From Helianthus annuus (Eukaryota > Streptophyta > Magnoliopsida > Asterales > Asteraceae), in NCBI RefSeq assembly GCF_002127325.2, contig NC_035438.2, forward strand, positions 145,090,708-145,154,707: a stretch of 64,000 nucleotides of DNA, read 5' to 3'. The notes under the pieces were generated by a model. It saw only the letters and a program-made list of their open reading frames with translations, did no database searches and was not told the DNA's origin. Positions 11,895 through 23,101 of the stretch are shown here, piece by piece. The translations under genes were made by a program, and so were the position numbers. The number at the start of each line of letters is the position of its first letter. The first letter of the stretch is position 1.

Positions 11895-13501
11895 CCCATC
11901 GCAATTAATGCGGAGGGAGAAAACGAATCATCACGTTCAAAAAGAGCGAATTACGCGACACCACGTGTCAAGCGCCGTTTCCGCTGACGGTTACCACGCG
12001 TGCGTGGCCGCCCGCGCGCCTGACAAGAGAGACCTTTACACTTCTTGCTACAGTGCATTTAATGCCTCGGGCAGTGCAAATGTCCTTTCATTTCAGCACA
12101 TGCCAGAATGATCTCACCAACTTCCACCAACTCACACGTGAGATCAGCCACGTATGCAACAAAAAAGCGACTACATTATCCAATTATAAGCGGCATGCGG
12201 TTTCTCTGGTATACCGCACCATAACCCATACCGCATGTCGTTTTTTTTACATACCCCTAAAAATAGGCAAAAATATATATCTCCACAATATAAGGGGGTA
12301 TGATACCTGTCCGCACTACCCACGAGCACACGTGGAATATGCGGAAATGACACACACGAGCCCGTTCAGGTATTTCAGATACTCAGAACCAGCGTTATTC
12401 TTTGGACTGAACCGCATCTCAGAAACAGGTAAACCGCATTGCCTTCATTCTCTTCAAGCTTCAAATCCCTCCTGTCCGGTTCACAACCACAGAGGGTGCA
12501 TAAACAACTTCTTTAACAAGAAGAAGGAAGGGAATATACGTGAACGCACATCAGCAACCCTGACTCCTGATCCTTCAAGGGCCACATCCGAGCAACAAAC
12601 CCGTTTCAAGCGAATATGGGGTGACAAAACCGCAGACACTCACGAGTCGCTGCGGACATAACCATAGCTTCCGCAAACGGTTGCTACGGAAGAGCCACAA
12701 CTAACTTCACATCGAGGAACGAAACTACTTCAAGGAAAACTCCTCGATATTGGAGCGTGAAGGAAGGTGCATAAGGAAGAGATGCAGACGAGATCCCTAA
12801 TGATCATACGAGCCCTTGTCAAACAACAAGCGATCGAACAAGCGGCAACAAGTCTGCTTATGACTTTGTTACCCTACTTGTAACATGGATAGAATAAACA
12901 ATGGTGGGCATTACCATGCCTATGACCATGTTTATTTGACCATTATCCAGAATCACATTGTTCGACCAAACATGGCCAACAATGATGCAAGTACTCAACG
13001 TTGTTCCCACAACCGTGGCCAACAATGTCAAGCAACGAGGTAACCGCAAAGGACGTGCGGTTACTAGAGAGCTAATTAGAAGAACACGAACACCCCACAA
13101 AAGGGGTCATCATTTGATGTCCAATCATGACATCAGAAAACTCTCTTCTTCGTTCACCACCTCAAAGGTTGGTTCAAAGTTTGTGCAAACCTTCAACCAC
13201 CATCTCAGAGATTGGTTCGAAGTTTGTACATACGCCCAGCAAGGTCTCAACATTGGTTCGACACACCAACAGGTGGCACCCAACCCAAGGCTGAGAATTT
13301 CGCATCAAACGAAACATTTTCACCGGTACGGAAGAGGCGTCAAATGACCCTTCCAGACCTCCAGCTTGATTTACAAACAGCAAAGACCATACACATGGTC
13401 TAGGATCTTCTCCAAACTCCAGACTACCTTCTAAACACCATAGTCCAGTACTCCTCCCACATGCAACTTGCATATGGCAGCAACACTAGACTGGGGGGAC
13501 T
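11895..13501. other. Tat non-coding spacer between antisense promoter and 3' LTR
   Basis: About 1.6 kb with no convincing reading frame on either strand. It would hold upstream control DNA of the antisense gene. GCGG/CCGC-rich words recur at 12190-12240 and 12420-12660. A purine tract (ACTGGGGGGACT) ends at 13501. Confidence 0.6.
13488..13501 (+). other. Polypurine tract of the Tat element
   Basis: AGACTGGGGGGACT abuts the 3' LTR start at 13502, the expected place for plus-strand DNA priming. Confidence 0.8.
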
Positions 13502-14372
13502 TGAAGGGGTATGGTCCCAGATCTCGCGTCAACATCGACCGCGAGTGACCATTACCCTTATCAAAACCCCCGCTAGCTAACAACCTACTTATGTCCATGC
13601 GGGAACGCATCGACATAGTGGTTGAATCCAATCTGTCCAGTGATGGAGGACTTACCTGGAATAGTAGAACGGTAGAGTGATGCGGCATAGCATCACATCT
13701 GGTGTATGAAAACGGAAGTATTCACAGCGATGCGGCCTCGCACCGCGTCCAGTGAACACTTTTATCAATACAGGGAAGCTGGATAACAGCAACAGTCACC
13801 ACAGGCGACGATGCGGCTAGCACCGCATCTCGCGTATTTCTTGATCACAAGCAAGAGACGCGATAACACCAGATGTTACCGCAGGCAGCGATGCGGCTCG
13901 CACCGCATCCTATACGCCCAACAAGTGGGACTGACACACCAGTGCAAGTAGCGCCACTGACAGTCATCTGTCAGGGCTACGTAAATAACAGACTGACGTG
14001 GCGTAACCTCCACACCCGACAAGCCTGACACACCTGCAAAGGTGCAGCACGTCGTCAGTCTGTCCATCATCCTCCTCCTTCACTCCTCGGCTATAAATAC
14101 CAACCCCAAACCAGGTTTGAGGTATCTCTTCACAACTCTCTCACTACTACTATCATACTTTGCTTCCCAAGCAGATTACTGATTCTCACGCCGGAGAGTG
14201 GTAACAAGGAGCACCCCCCCACTCCATCCTCCTTGTTACGAGTCACGGTTTGTTCCCTTATGCAGGAGATCAACCCACCGGTGATCCAGCCAGAGATCCT
14301 CGAGAGGAAGGGATTAACCCTTCTTGACGAGACCAGTGAGTTAACCCTGCCCGGTTAACCATTGTTTCATCA
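13502..14372 (+). repeat. 3' LTR of the Tat element (871 bp)
   Basis: It starts TGAAGGGG and ends TTTCATCA. It has the same palindrome array and a TATA box at 14092-14099. ACCCG (14373-14377) follows as the right target duplication. Confidence 0.95.
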
Positions 14373-14377
14373 ACCCG

Positions 14378-15836
14378 TGAGGAGGATAGGTAGCATGAAA
14401 TTCAAAGAATACATTATTGTCTTGACAAAAACGTTGTACAGAAAGAAGGTTTCGTTTGATTTCAGGAACATGAAGAATTTTGTTAATGGAAAGGGTTTTA
14501 TTGGGTGATTCAAATTTTGTAGAGGCAATATGAAGAATGGGTAAACTTGTGCCATTACCAACAAATAGAGAATCCTTACCGTGATAAGGTTCAAAGTCCT
14601 CAAAGCCACTGAGATTAGGTGCCACATGACTACTAGCACCAGTATCCGGCAACCAAGATGATGTTTGTGACCGATGATCATCATAGTTTGCTTGAGGAGG
14701 CTGTCGTGGTGGACGAATAGTGGCTGGGTCACGGTTGGGACATTGTGAAGGAACGTGCCCAATGCCACACCTGTTGCAAGAACCATAGACTGTATTCTGA
14801 TTAGATGCCCAAGAAAATCTAGAATCAATACCTGTGTTAGGGCCAGATTGGCGGTTGTTTTGATGGTTGTTGTACCGGCCACGGCCTCGGCGATTGTACG
14901 CCCCACGGGTGGCAGATCCACGGGTAGTGTAGAATGCCTGATTGGATTGTGATGCAGGTTGAACAGTAAAGCCCAATTGGGTCATTAATTGCTGAAGAGA
15001 CTTGATGGTTTCATCGGGTAGTTGGGGGCTTGAGTTGCTGTTAGAATGTGAGGAATTTTGGTTGGCAGTAGTCAAAAAGGCTTGAACTGCTGGAATGACA
15101 GGAACAACCTTTTTATCAGGTACTCGTAGTCTGCAAGGAGGCTTGGAAGTTCTAAGAGAGTAACACAGGGTCGCCTTCCAATCAGGGTGGGTTTCAAAGA
15201 GTCGTATTCTTCTCTTAGACCTGCAATAACAAGCATAACAATATATTTGTCTTTCATTGGCTCACCAATGTTTGCTAGGGCATCTGATTATTCTTGTGCT
15301 CGTGTAATATAATCAGCGGATGTCTCTTCTGGCTTCATCTCAATATTAAGAAGTTGGGTTTTAAGAGTGTATTCTCGAGAGGATGTGTGTGGTGCATAAG
15401 CACGTTCCAAGGCCAGCCAAAGTTCACGAGAAGTATCACCATGGACATGCTTAAATGATGCCTCAGAGATGGTGGAAAGCAGGAGCATACGAATGTGAGC
15501 ATCATTCGAGATCCAAGCAGAATAGTCTGGGTTGTTTTGAGGTTTGGTTGCAGGTTCTTTGTCAGAGGCAGAGGATGTAGAGGGAAGGATTTTAGGTGGA
15601 CAGATTAGGGAACCATCAATGTAATCAAAAAGATCATTTGTGATTAGAAAGGGCTGGATTATACTCTTCCGGAAACCGTAATTGGTAGGACTCAATTTGA
15701 ACCCAAACTTGTGAGAGTTGTGGGTTGTTTTGTCTGTAGATGTGAAGGCGGTGATGGTCATTGTGGACCGTTGATACAGGAGCAGCTGTGGCTGATCGGA
15801 AAAAAAGAGGTTGTCGGCAGGAAGCTCTGATACCAA
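14378..15836 (-). pseudogene. gag: Copia A gag and protease part (broken)
   Basis: Reading downward from 15836, a Copia gag (FKLSPTNYGFRKSIIQPFL, then SREYTLKTQLLNIEM) runs to an in-frame TAA at 15288-15290. The same frame resumes (MKDKYIVMLVIAGLREEYD), then loses one base at the T run 15110-15114. The next frame carries a Gly/Arg-rich stretch, a CCHC knuckle (CNRCGIGHVPSQC), the protease active site (WLPDTGASSHVAPN) and the pre-integrase start. It is cut by the Tat insertion at 14377 and continues in the part left of 1133. The N-terminal Met is uncertain because the gag start abuts the primer site. Confidence 0.87.
15824..15835 (-). other. Primer binding site of Copia A (initiator tRNA-Met type)
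   Basis: On minus, TGGTATCAGAGC, the standard plant Copia primer site complementary to the 3' end of initiator tRNA-Met. It fixes the orientation of Copia A and the inner edge of its 5' LTR. Confidence 0.9.
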
Positions 15837-15998
15837 AAATAACTTTGGTATAAAACTGTATATTGTATTTGATTATGAAGAACAATACAAACCAGACTAT
15901 ATATAGACCCTAAACAATCAATCTATTTAAGGTAAATATAAATCATAATTAAATCACAATCCTTGATATACTTAGAGACATAAATCTTGGACTAATAG
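15836..15998 (-). repeat. Probable 5' LTR of Copia A (approximate edges)
   Basis: About 160 bp between the primer site and the point (~16000) where similarity to the second F-box block begins. It has a minus-strand TATATATAG box near 15898-15906. The partner LTR is outside the window, so neither the outer edge nor the TSD could be confirmed. Confidence 0.5.
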
Positions 15999-16337
15999 TA
16001 TTAATCGAAGTTGGTACGTAAAGAATAATAATCAATATTTAAAAGCACATGTGCATCAAGACGAGATCAAGAATCAGGTACTAAACATATCTTGAACACA
16101 AGATGGATCATAAATTTAGGACATTTTTTTTGTTTCATGGCTTAACTGGACCCATAGATGAATATTGAATGCACAACATAATCATAAAAACCACTATACA
16201 ATGTTTGTTCTTTCATTTTCTTTTTGTATCAAAATCCAGAATGTATTTTTTGATATGCATTTTAACTTACATAAGATTAAACAAAATGAATAAGACAATC
16301 TATGTACCTTGCATGTATGCTTCAAAAGCCTTATGTC
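15999..16337. other. Start of duplicated F-box block 1 (non-coding)
   Basis: No gene. The stretch from about 16001 closely matches 33761-33941 plus 45192 onward, which is the second copy of the block split by Sirevirus B. It is the 3' flank of F-box gene A. Confidence 0.75.
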
Positions 16338-17550
16338 TCACCTCTTCACTTTGAATGTAGCATTTACCTTTGTCAAAAGTAATAAAATTTGGTTGATCAA
16401 GAAGAAGAAGTGTTTCCATGTAGGGATATACAAAAAATGAACAACCCATTCCATTAATCCCAAGAGATTATTGAGGGACTTTGAGTAGGGTTCATAAACA
16501 GCAAGTGGTCCATTGGAGTCATTCTGATTTTGTAACCTTTCAACGATGGGTTCACCTGTCTTCCTGAATCCCCTTACTAAACATCCGGATCCATCTTGTG
16601 TTTCAAAATCAATAGCGAATAGCTTTGTAAACAAATTTGAAACACCATCCTCCATCATCCATACATAGTAAACTAGTTGATTCGGGTCTCCACCGAATTC
16701 TAGCACAACAAGGGACTCGTTTCGTTAAGACATAGACAGATTAATATAAAACTGGTGGGCTATACTATCGGGAAGGTTTACTTCTCTAAACTCTTCACTT
16801 GTCATATCGAATGAAATAATCAAATTACAAGAACAGGACACACCACCCATAGTATTCCTTTCAATAACAAGCCAATACATAAACCCATCTACAGTTACTG
16901 TAAAATAGTTAAATTCAGTTGACTTATTAAAAGGGAGATTGGTGCTATATGGAGTTCTCCAAGCCCCTGTGCTTAATGTAAAAATCTCAACTTGCCAAGG
17001 GATGCAACTTATACTTTCCATATCGCTAAACCTTTTAATATGAGTAACCTTGACAATCTTAGGCTCAATAGTCTCACAACAAACCCCAAAACCTAGAACT
17101 GTTTCATACATACCACATCCCACATTAGGCACAGCAACAGCAACCACCTTTCTAATTGAAAGATTCCAAAGAAAAGCCATGTCTGTTCCAGAGAAGGGAC
17201 CACTAAGGCCCTCTTGATAATTATAGCATAAACACAACAAGCCGTGAGAGATGCCGATTATGTTAGCATAATTAAGCATGTTCATCGGTGGAGGAATGGT
17301 GGGGGAAACTTTTTGTTCAGGGAAAGTATGATCATCAAACAATTGAAACATATTTTTGCTCAAATTTATGACTATACCTTACAAGTAGATGTTGTTCATG
17401 TGTGTGTCGACCGCTATACTCAACAATAAATTGAGAGCTATCGATCAGAGACTTCCATGCTTTGGAGACAGTTCTGAATTGAACCAACGATTTCGAAGGA
17501 AGCTTTTTCATGATTTCCGCTTGGATTTCGAATGGTATGTTGTCTGACAT
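16338..17550 (-). pseudogene. F-box gene A, disabled copy
   Basis: A close paralogue of the intact gene at 45285-46562. It starts at ATG 17550 with MSDNIPFEIQAEIMKKLPSK, the F-box that binds SKP1 in SCF ubiquitin ligases, and continues into the plant F-box-associated region (ISHGLLCLCYNYQEG, WQVEIFTLSTGAWRTPY). Compared with gene B it has an extra A near 17336-17338, an AAA to TAA change giving a stop at 16725-16727, and two extra bases near 16462, so the product is truncated. The orientation and flanks match gene B, so the pair arose by block duplication. Confidence 0.9.
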
Positions 17551-17905
17551 TTTGATTTTGATCTTGAAGATCGTATAAATTTCTAGGCTTGACGAGAGAT
17601 GGAATGAAAGATTTGGGGCACCAGCTATTTTTGGAGGAATTTAATATTTTTAGATGTGATAAGATTTGTCATCATTTGTAGTAAATTTTAGAATTGTTTC
17701 AAGCGAAAAATTGTTTGAAAGCAACAAGTTTGGGCCTGTGTTATAGTAAACCCATGTTACCTTATTGGGCCATGCTCAGGAATATTAATGAAATCTGATA
17801 ATATTAGAGCTTCTAAACTTATTTGTAATGCAATTGCTTTGTTAATTAACTTATGACAAGTTAGAACCTATTTGGTTATCTAAATTTATAGTATTTAATA
17901 TCAGA
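17551..17905. other. 5' flank of F-box A
   Basis: No gene. It matches 46563-46920 upstream of gene B. The match stops near 17905, where the minus-strand RT insertion begins. Confidence 0.7.
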
Positions 17906-20194
17906 ATTTTTTTTTTAATATTAATACCATATTTTATTTAAATAATTAATTAGAAATTTACATCGAGATAGTTGGTAAACGGGCAACAAGCTGCGCCGCT
18001 ACCCCTTTTTGAATAGCAAAACTAAGCCTTTTTAAAAACTACGTCCATAGATCTCGGGTCATAACATTACTATGCATGACCCTTTGAACTCGACTAAGTA
18101 GGTCCACAGCCTCTGGCGCCAGAAAACCAAAAGTATCAAAAGCAAATGGGATAAACACGTGCTGGTTGTCAAGGCACGCTTTCTCATGCTTGATCACTTT
18201 ACCCGAAGCAGCCTTTAAAGCAGCCTGGCCCACTGTGAAAGCACTACTCCCTAAGCCCACCAGCGGGGAAACCCCTGTTAAATCCAAACAGGCGTGTTTT
18301 CCTCCTACCCATCCAAAGACCAGAATGTCGGCTGGTCGAAGGGTAGATCTCCCTTCCAACGGGTCCGTTAAGAAATTAACGGGTGCCTCTTTCTTAGCCG
18401 AAATACCAGCGCACCTGAATATGTCAAAAAGGACATCCCTAACCAAATCATGTCGATATTTGAACCCCGGGAGCTCTCTGCAATGAACTGCATGCTCACC
18501 AAAAGAATCCAAACACGCCTTATGACAAACTGGGCATACCTCATCAACTGGGAATAAAGGAATCATGAGGCGATACTTAAGGATAGTACGGTACTCCACC
18601 GGCAACATATGTTGGCCTAACCCATCTATAGGTATAGCAAGAAGAAAATCTTGTGCATGTGGTGCTCGGAGACACTCAAAAACGGCTTTTTGTCTAACGG
18701 TCAAGTCAAACTGCACTTCGATTTCTTGGACAATTTTACTAAAAAGAGCACTCGCCAATGCATGTTGGGCTTTAGGGGGGCGGTGTCCTTATTAGTGAAA
18801 CCGCTGAAGTCAAAGCTTGGAATCGTATCACGAAGACAAGCCAAAGCACAAACATAATCGGAATCCATACCGCATATGCCACTGTCTCTTAAGATGTGGT
18901 CCTGTAGCACCCACGATTGGACCCTCGAGGCCACAAAAGCGTGGGATGAAGCCTCTACAGCTGAATATAACCCCAAACCTCCAAACCTAATAGGTAGTGA
19001 GGCAAGTCGCCACTGGAGGTCTCCAAAGAAAGGACCTCCACAAACCACCAATTCCTTAATCGCCTCACGCAAACTTTTGTCGAAGAACAACGCTGCATCT
19101 TCCATGTGTACAGGTTGGCATGTCCTCGAGCAAAAGAAAAGTTTGGCAATCCCCATACAGGATCGAAGCAAGAGTAGTTCACTCTACGGGTCACCTAATT
19201 TCGGTAGAAGACGCATCAAATCTACTGCCTTAGCAGCTCTTTTCTTTGCTAACCCACTAATAAAGCTTGCGTCTCTACTAACAGCCCCCCCCCCCCAAGA
19301 AGCTTCACCCCCACTAATGGCCTCCCGATGTCCTTAGGAAATAACCCTTCACCAAACTTGCTACCATCACAAGAAGGCCAAAATAGCTCAGTTTTCTTAA
19401 TATTAAGTTCAAGACCCATTGTTGGACCTGACACCCTAATGATGTCCAACACTCTAGCCACCTCTTCTGAACTTCCAATGACAGTCCCATCATCAAGATA
19501 CCAAGCATGAAGGAGAAGCTTGCATTTGTCTCTAATCTGATGCACAACGGGGTGCAAAACAAGAGCGAAAAGAAGTGGACCCAATGGGTCCCCTTGCTGA
19601 ACTCCCGTGGTAGACCAAATGTGCCCATCTCCAAGATACAATCTTGCTGGCTGCCCATAAAGAAATTCCACCCACAAAGAAATAGAAAGGCACCTCATCC
19701 TGACCTCACGAAGTACGGCTGATCTATCCACCTGGTTAAAAGCATTAGAAAAATCTACCATAAGCATTGCAAGAGACCCATCAGTGTGACGTTCACTTAG
19801 AACTCTATTCACGCTGTGTAAAATGGCCTCAGCACCCCCCGACACGCTGACCCCAAACTGAAAATCATTAAGGTATTTGGTCATTTCTTTACCAACACCC
19901 TTCATAGCAACCTTGGAAACCAAACGCCTCCATATAGTACCTACTGCAATAGGTCTAATCCCATTGTCGGGTTTTAAAAGCGGTGTAAGGGGAGCAGATG
20001 CGACAAACTCTGCCAAACACGATGGGCATTTCCCCCCTAGCCATAGGTTGACTACCGCGGTGATAGCGCATAAGAGATCAGTGGAAATAGCAAACCCCTC
20101 TCCACATAAAGCATCCAAAATGTGTTGTGCCCTCAAGCCATCCCTCCCACATGAGGTTCCTTTAGGAAACGATTTAATGCAGCAAAGAACACGT
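17906..20194 (-). mobile_element. 5'-truncated non-LTR retrotransposon insertion
   Basis: About 2.3 kb present in block 1 and absent from block 2: sequence before 17905 and after 20194 is contiguous near 46920-46935. A T run at 17908-17918 is the place expected for the poly-A tail of a minus-strand element. The 5' end is cut inside the RT region. No clear target duplication was found. It inserted after the block duplicated. Confidence 0.75.
18039..20194 (-). pseudogene. Non-LTR reverse transcriptase with C-terminal zinc motif and possible PD-(D/E)xK endonuclease
   Basis: RT motifs run from the 5' break: PLLKPDNGIRPIAVGTIWRR, then LMVDFSNAFNQVDRSAV, GVQQGDPLGPLLFAL, and the catalytic AWYLDDGTVIGS with YLDD in place of the L1-type YADD. 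The frame is lost at a 12-base C run (19285-19296), resumes, meets TAG at 19184-19186, and loses one base at the G run 18775-18780. The last part, to the stop at 18039, has a Cys/His cluster (CPVCHKACLDSFGEHAVHC) followed by RPADILVFGWVGG and CLDLTG. That order (RT, zinc cluster, RPAD...D) recalls elements with restriction-like endonucleases. No APE endonuclease is seen; the 5' part is missing. Endonuclease assignment is inference. Confidence 0.78.
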
Positions 20195-21485
20195 TGATTC
20201 TCAAACTTGACAGACTGTAATAATTAAACAAAAATCCTCCAAAGTTGATAAGCATGATAGAGCTATATTGAGAATTGTAATGCAAACTTTGCAGATCGAT
20301 GTAGCCTTGTACTGCAGCCCCTTATCTGGGTCCTTTATCCGAGACTTACTGAACCAAAGCCAAAGGAATACTAAAATTGATAACTGGTCCGGTTCCACAT
20401 TCCACCCCTTTATTGGTTTCGTCCCTCGGGTCAGTTTGATCTTCTGCAGGTTCATCTATTCTGCTCAGCCCTATCACCAGGGAAAGTTCTCTAGTGTAAT
20501 TAAAGAAAGCAAGTGTTCTAACTAAAATGAAAGACTTAAAAATATGGTGGGGAAGCTTATTTTAATGAGAACTTCTTTCGTGTCACTTTATTCTTTTCTC
20601 TCATAAATGTGGGATGGCATATATTTCTAAATTTCATTGAAACTTCATACATGTTTCTTAGCCACCAAAACATTTAAAAAGTATGGCCAACAATCAACAT
20701 CCATTAAGGAGAGATCAAAACGCACCTTTTAACATACACCATAAAGCGATCATTGATTTTGTTTTATCCTAACATGGAAAAAGTCAGCAGAACATTTTTA
20801 GTCCCCATCTTGACTCGAAAAGGAAAATGCCACCTTTTTTTTCAGATTCATTTAACTTAATAATGTGAATATTGATTTTAAATTACTTTCATTTTGTCCT
20901 GAACCAGTATTGACCCAACCCAACCCATCATTCATTTATCAACCTATATTTGTAGCTATCATGGTGTAGTAAACAGATTTGAAATCAATATCTAAAAGCA
21001 CAAATGCATCAAGACAGCTACCAACTGATATGAAGAATCATAATATATACCCAGGAACTAAGATCCTAAGTTTCTATTATCATTTGTAATTGGACTGTGC
21101 AGAAGTTCTACCATCAGTTTAGGTGTGCATAAATTGATGGAATGGTTAGCTAGGTGATGACTTGATTTTAATACACATTGTCATCTTACGATCCTTTGTC
21201 TGTTATAATATTTCTTGAAACATGCGCTTGAAACACCATAAGACACTTGAATATTTGTAAGATATAAAAGACTACATTCCCAAGTTCTTCACCCGCAATA
21301 TCAAATAGCATAATCAGTTCATCAATCAAACATTTGTTGAGGAAAAGTGTGATCAAACACAACGCTTACAAGTTACAAGGAAAAGACCTAGAGTTGAATT
21401 GGAATTCAAATATAAAATATAGAATAACTAAAATCCAGTTCTTGCTCTCCACTTTCAAATGTCATTAGTTGTAAGATCTTGTTGA
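20195..21485. other. Duplicated intergenic DNA between F-box A and F-box C
   Basis: About 1.3 kb matching 46935-47640 for most of its first 850 bp. No complete gene. A minus-strand segment at 20313-20455 is conserved in both copies and ends at a donor-like GTAAGT (see findings). From ~21050 on, similarity to block 2 fades. Confidence 0.65.
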
Positions 21486-22610
21486 TCAAGCAGAAGTAAT
21501 GTTTCCATGTGAATACACAGAAAACGAACACAACCATCCACTAATACCAAGATCACTGATTAGTTTTGAGCGGGGTTCACAAACAGAAAGTGAAGTAACA
21601 TATTCATGTGAGCCACAAGAATCATCTACAGTTTGAATTATAGGTTCACCACTCTTCCTAAATTCCGGTACTGATAGAACTTTTGTACCTGGTGTGCAAA
21701 TAGTGAATATCTTTGTAAACGATTTTGGAACGCCATCCTCCATCATCCATACACGGAAAACACCATCATTGATCTCTCCACAGCTTTGAACCACAACAAG
21801 AGACTCCTTTAGTTTTGATATGGACAACTCATAAGGTTGGTGGTGTGCTAAAGCATCCGGGAGGTTGATTTCTCTAAATTTTTCACTTGTAACATCAAAT
21901 GAAATAATCACATTGTAAGACTGAATTCCACCATCTATAGTAACCCTATCAGTAGCACACCAGTAAAGAAACTGATCAACAAATACCTGTTCCGAGCGAA
22001 ATTCAATTGATTTACGTGGGAGATTGCTGCTATATGGACTTCTCCAAGCCCCGGTGCTTAATGTAAACACCTCAACTTGCCAAGGGATGCTATCGGATGT
22101 ACTTTCAATATCCCTCTGACTATTAATACATATAATCTTGACGATCTTTGGATCACAAGTCTCATCACAAACCCCAAAACCTAGAATTGTTTTATATTTC
22201 TGATATACAACATTAGGCACATCAATAGCAACAGCTTTTCTAATTGAAACATTCCAGAGAATAGCCATTTCATCACGACCATAATAACCAAACAAACACA
22301 ATAGGCCATGAGAGCTGCCAATCATGCTAGAACGCTCAAGCATGCTAACTAGTAACGGAATAGTGGGAGAAACTTTCTGTCTCGGGAGAGTATCATCGTC
22401 AACGAATGAAACATATTCTGGCTCATCATAAAGATAATCACGATCATACCTTACAAGTAGATGTCGCTGTCCGCTATAATGCTTAATAAAATCAGGGCTA
22501 TCGATGAGAGACATCCATGGTTTGGAGACCGAGCGGAATTGAATCAACGATTTCACAGGAAGCCTTTTCATTATCTCCTCTTGGATTTCGAGTGGAAGGT
22601 AATCAGACAT
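21486..22610 (-). CDS. F-box protein C (intact, 374 aa)
   Basis: Start ATG 22610, stop at 21486-21488. The N-terminus (LPLEIQEEIMKRLPVKSLIQ) is the F-box, residues about 4-45, which docks on SKP1 in an SCF E3 ligase. Residues ~90-330 form the plant F-box-associated region (GSSHGLLCLFGYYG, MAILWNVSIRKAV, WQVEVFTLSTGAWRSPY, VWMMEDGVPKSF), which would select the substrate; no substrate can be named. It is clearly related to genes A and B but diverged, and its C-terminus ends earlier (GNITSA) than B. Copia C ends 177 bp upstream of the ATG, so its promoter has probably been changed by that insertion. Confidence 0.93.
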   Translation of the reverse strand: MSDYLPLEIQEEIMKRLPVKSLIQFRSVSKPWMSLIDSPDFIKHYSGQRHLLVRYDRDYLYDEPEYVSFVDDDTLPRQKVSPTIPLLVSMLERSSMIGSSHGLLCLFGYYGRDEMAILWNVSIRKAVAIDVPNVVYQKYKTILGFGVCDETCDPKIVKIICINSQRDIESTSDSIPWQVEVFTLSTGAWRSPYSSNLPRKSIEFRSEQVFVDQFLYWCATDRVTIDGGIQSYNVIISFDVTSEKFREINLPDALAHHQPYELSISKLKESLVVVQSCGEINDGVFRVWMMEDGVPKSFTKIFTICTPGTKVLSVPEFRKSGEPIIQTVDDSCGSHEYVTSLSVCEPRSKLISDLGISGWLCSFSVYSHGNITSA

Positions 22611-22782
22611 TTTGGTTTTGAATAAGGGATGCTTGCTGAGGATATGAATTTAATTTCTAGGGTTTTTTACAACAAGAGAGGCTCCAATTTGGGCCGTCTA
22701 CTTGCACCGATTCCAAATATCATATTCAGATCCAAGCATCATTAAACAATTCTGTGCCGGACTAAAATAAAATAAAAAATAC

Positions 22783-22787
22783 CACAT
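22783..22787. repeat. Left target duplication of Copia C (CACAT)
   Basis: CACAT here and at 28541-28545 flanks the element exactly. Confidence 0.92.
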
Positions 22788-22971
22788 TGTTATGAACAAG
22801 CCTAATAGCAAGAAGATGAGAGGAGATATTGGGAGAGAAAGAGATATTTAATATTAATGGTGTCTCTTTTACATTAGAATACATTGAGTATTTATAAGGG
22901 GAAAAAGCTTGGAGAACAAGTTGGACTATATTAGGAATTGATAATCACAATATAATTAATTATTTATAATA
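22788..22971 (-). repeat. 3' LTR of Copia C
   Basis: 184 bp. On minus it begins TATTATAA and ends GTTCATAACA, so its termini read TA...CA instead of TG...CA. It lies 177 bp from the start codon of F-box C. Confidence 0.93.
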
Positions 22972-22981
22972 CTCCCCCTTG
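22972..22981 (-). other. Polypurine tract of Copia C
   Basis: On minus CAAGGGGGAG directly precedes the 3' LTR. A second purine run is on minus at 23085-23092 near the pol stop. Confidence 0.85.
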
Positions 22982-23101
22982 ATTATCAATTCCATACGCT
23001 TAATGCTGCCTCATTAAAAACCTTGTCAGGAAAACCCAATGGGACAAAACCTTGACTAAGGGAAAAAGAGTGCAGCGCGTATTATCTCCCCCTGATGATG
23101 A

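Larger units (their letters stand above)
1133..14372 (+). mobile_element. Complete Tat-lineage Ty3/Gypsy retrotransposon inserted in Copia A
   Basis: The 13,240 bp element has two LTRs, a primer site starting TGGCGCCC, a purine tract before the 3' LTR, and a 5-bp target duplication ACCCG. Its order is gag, protease, RT, RNase H, second archaeal-type RNase H, integrase without a chromodomain, a tandem repeat, then a long antisense gene. A second RNase H plus an antisense extra gene are known marks of the Tat (Retand/RIRE2/Grande) group. By eye the LTRs differ at about seven positions plus two small indels over ~870 bp, under 1%, so the insertion is fairly recent. The coding region nevertheless carries six single-base losses and one stop on the plus strand, so the copy as written is not autonomous. 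Confidence 0.93.

Noticed and set aside
12053..12661. A 202-codon plus-strand frame in the Tat spacer
   Set aside because: No family resemblance, odd composition, and it lies upstream of the antisense promoter; probably chance.
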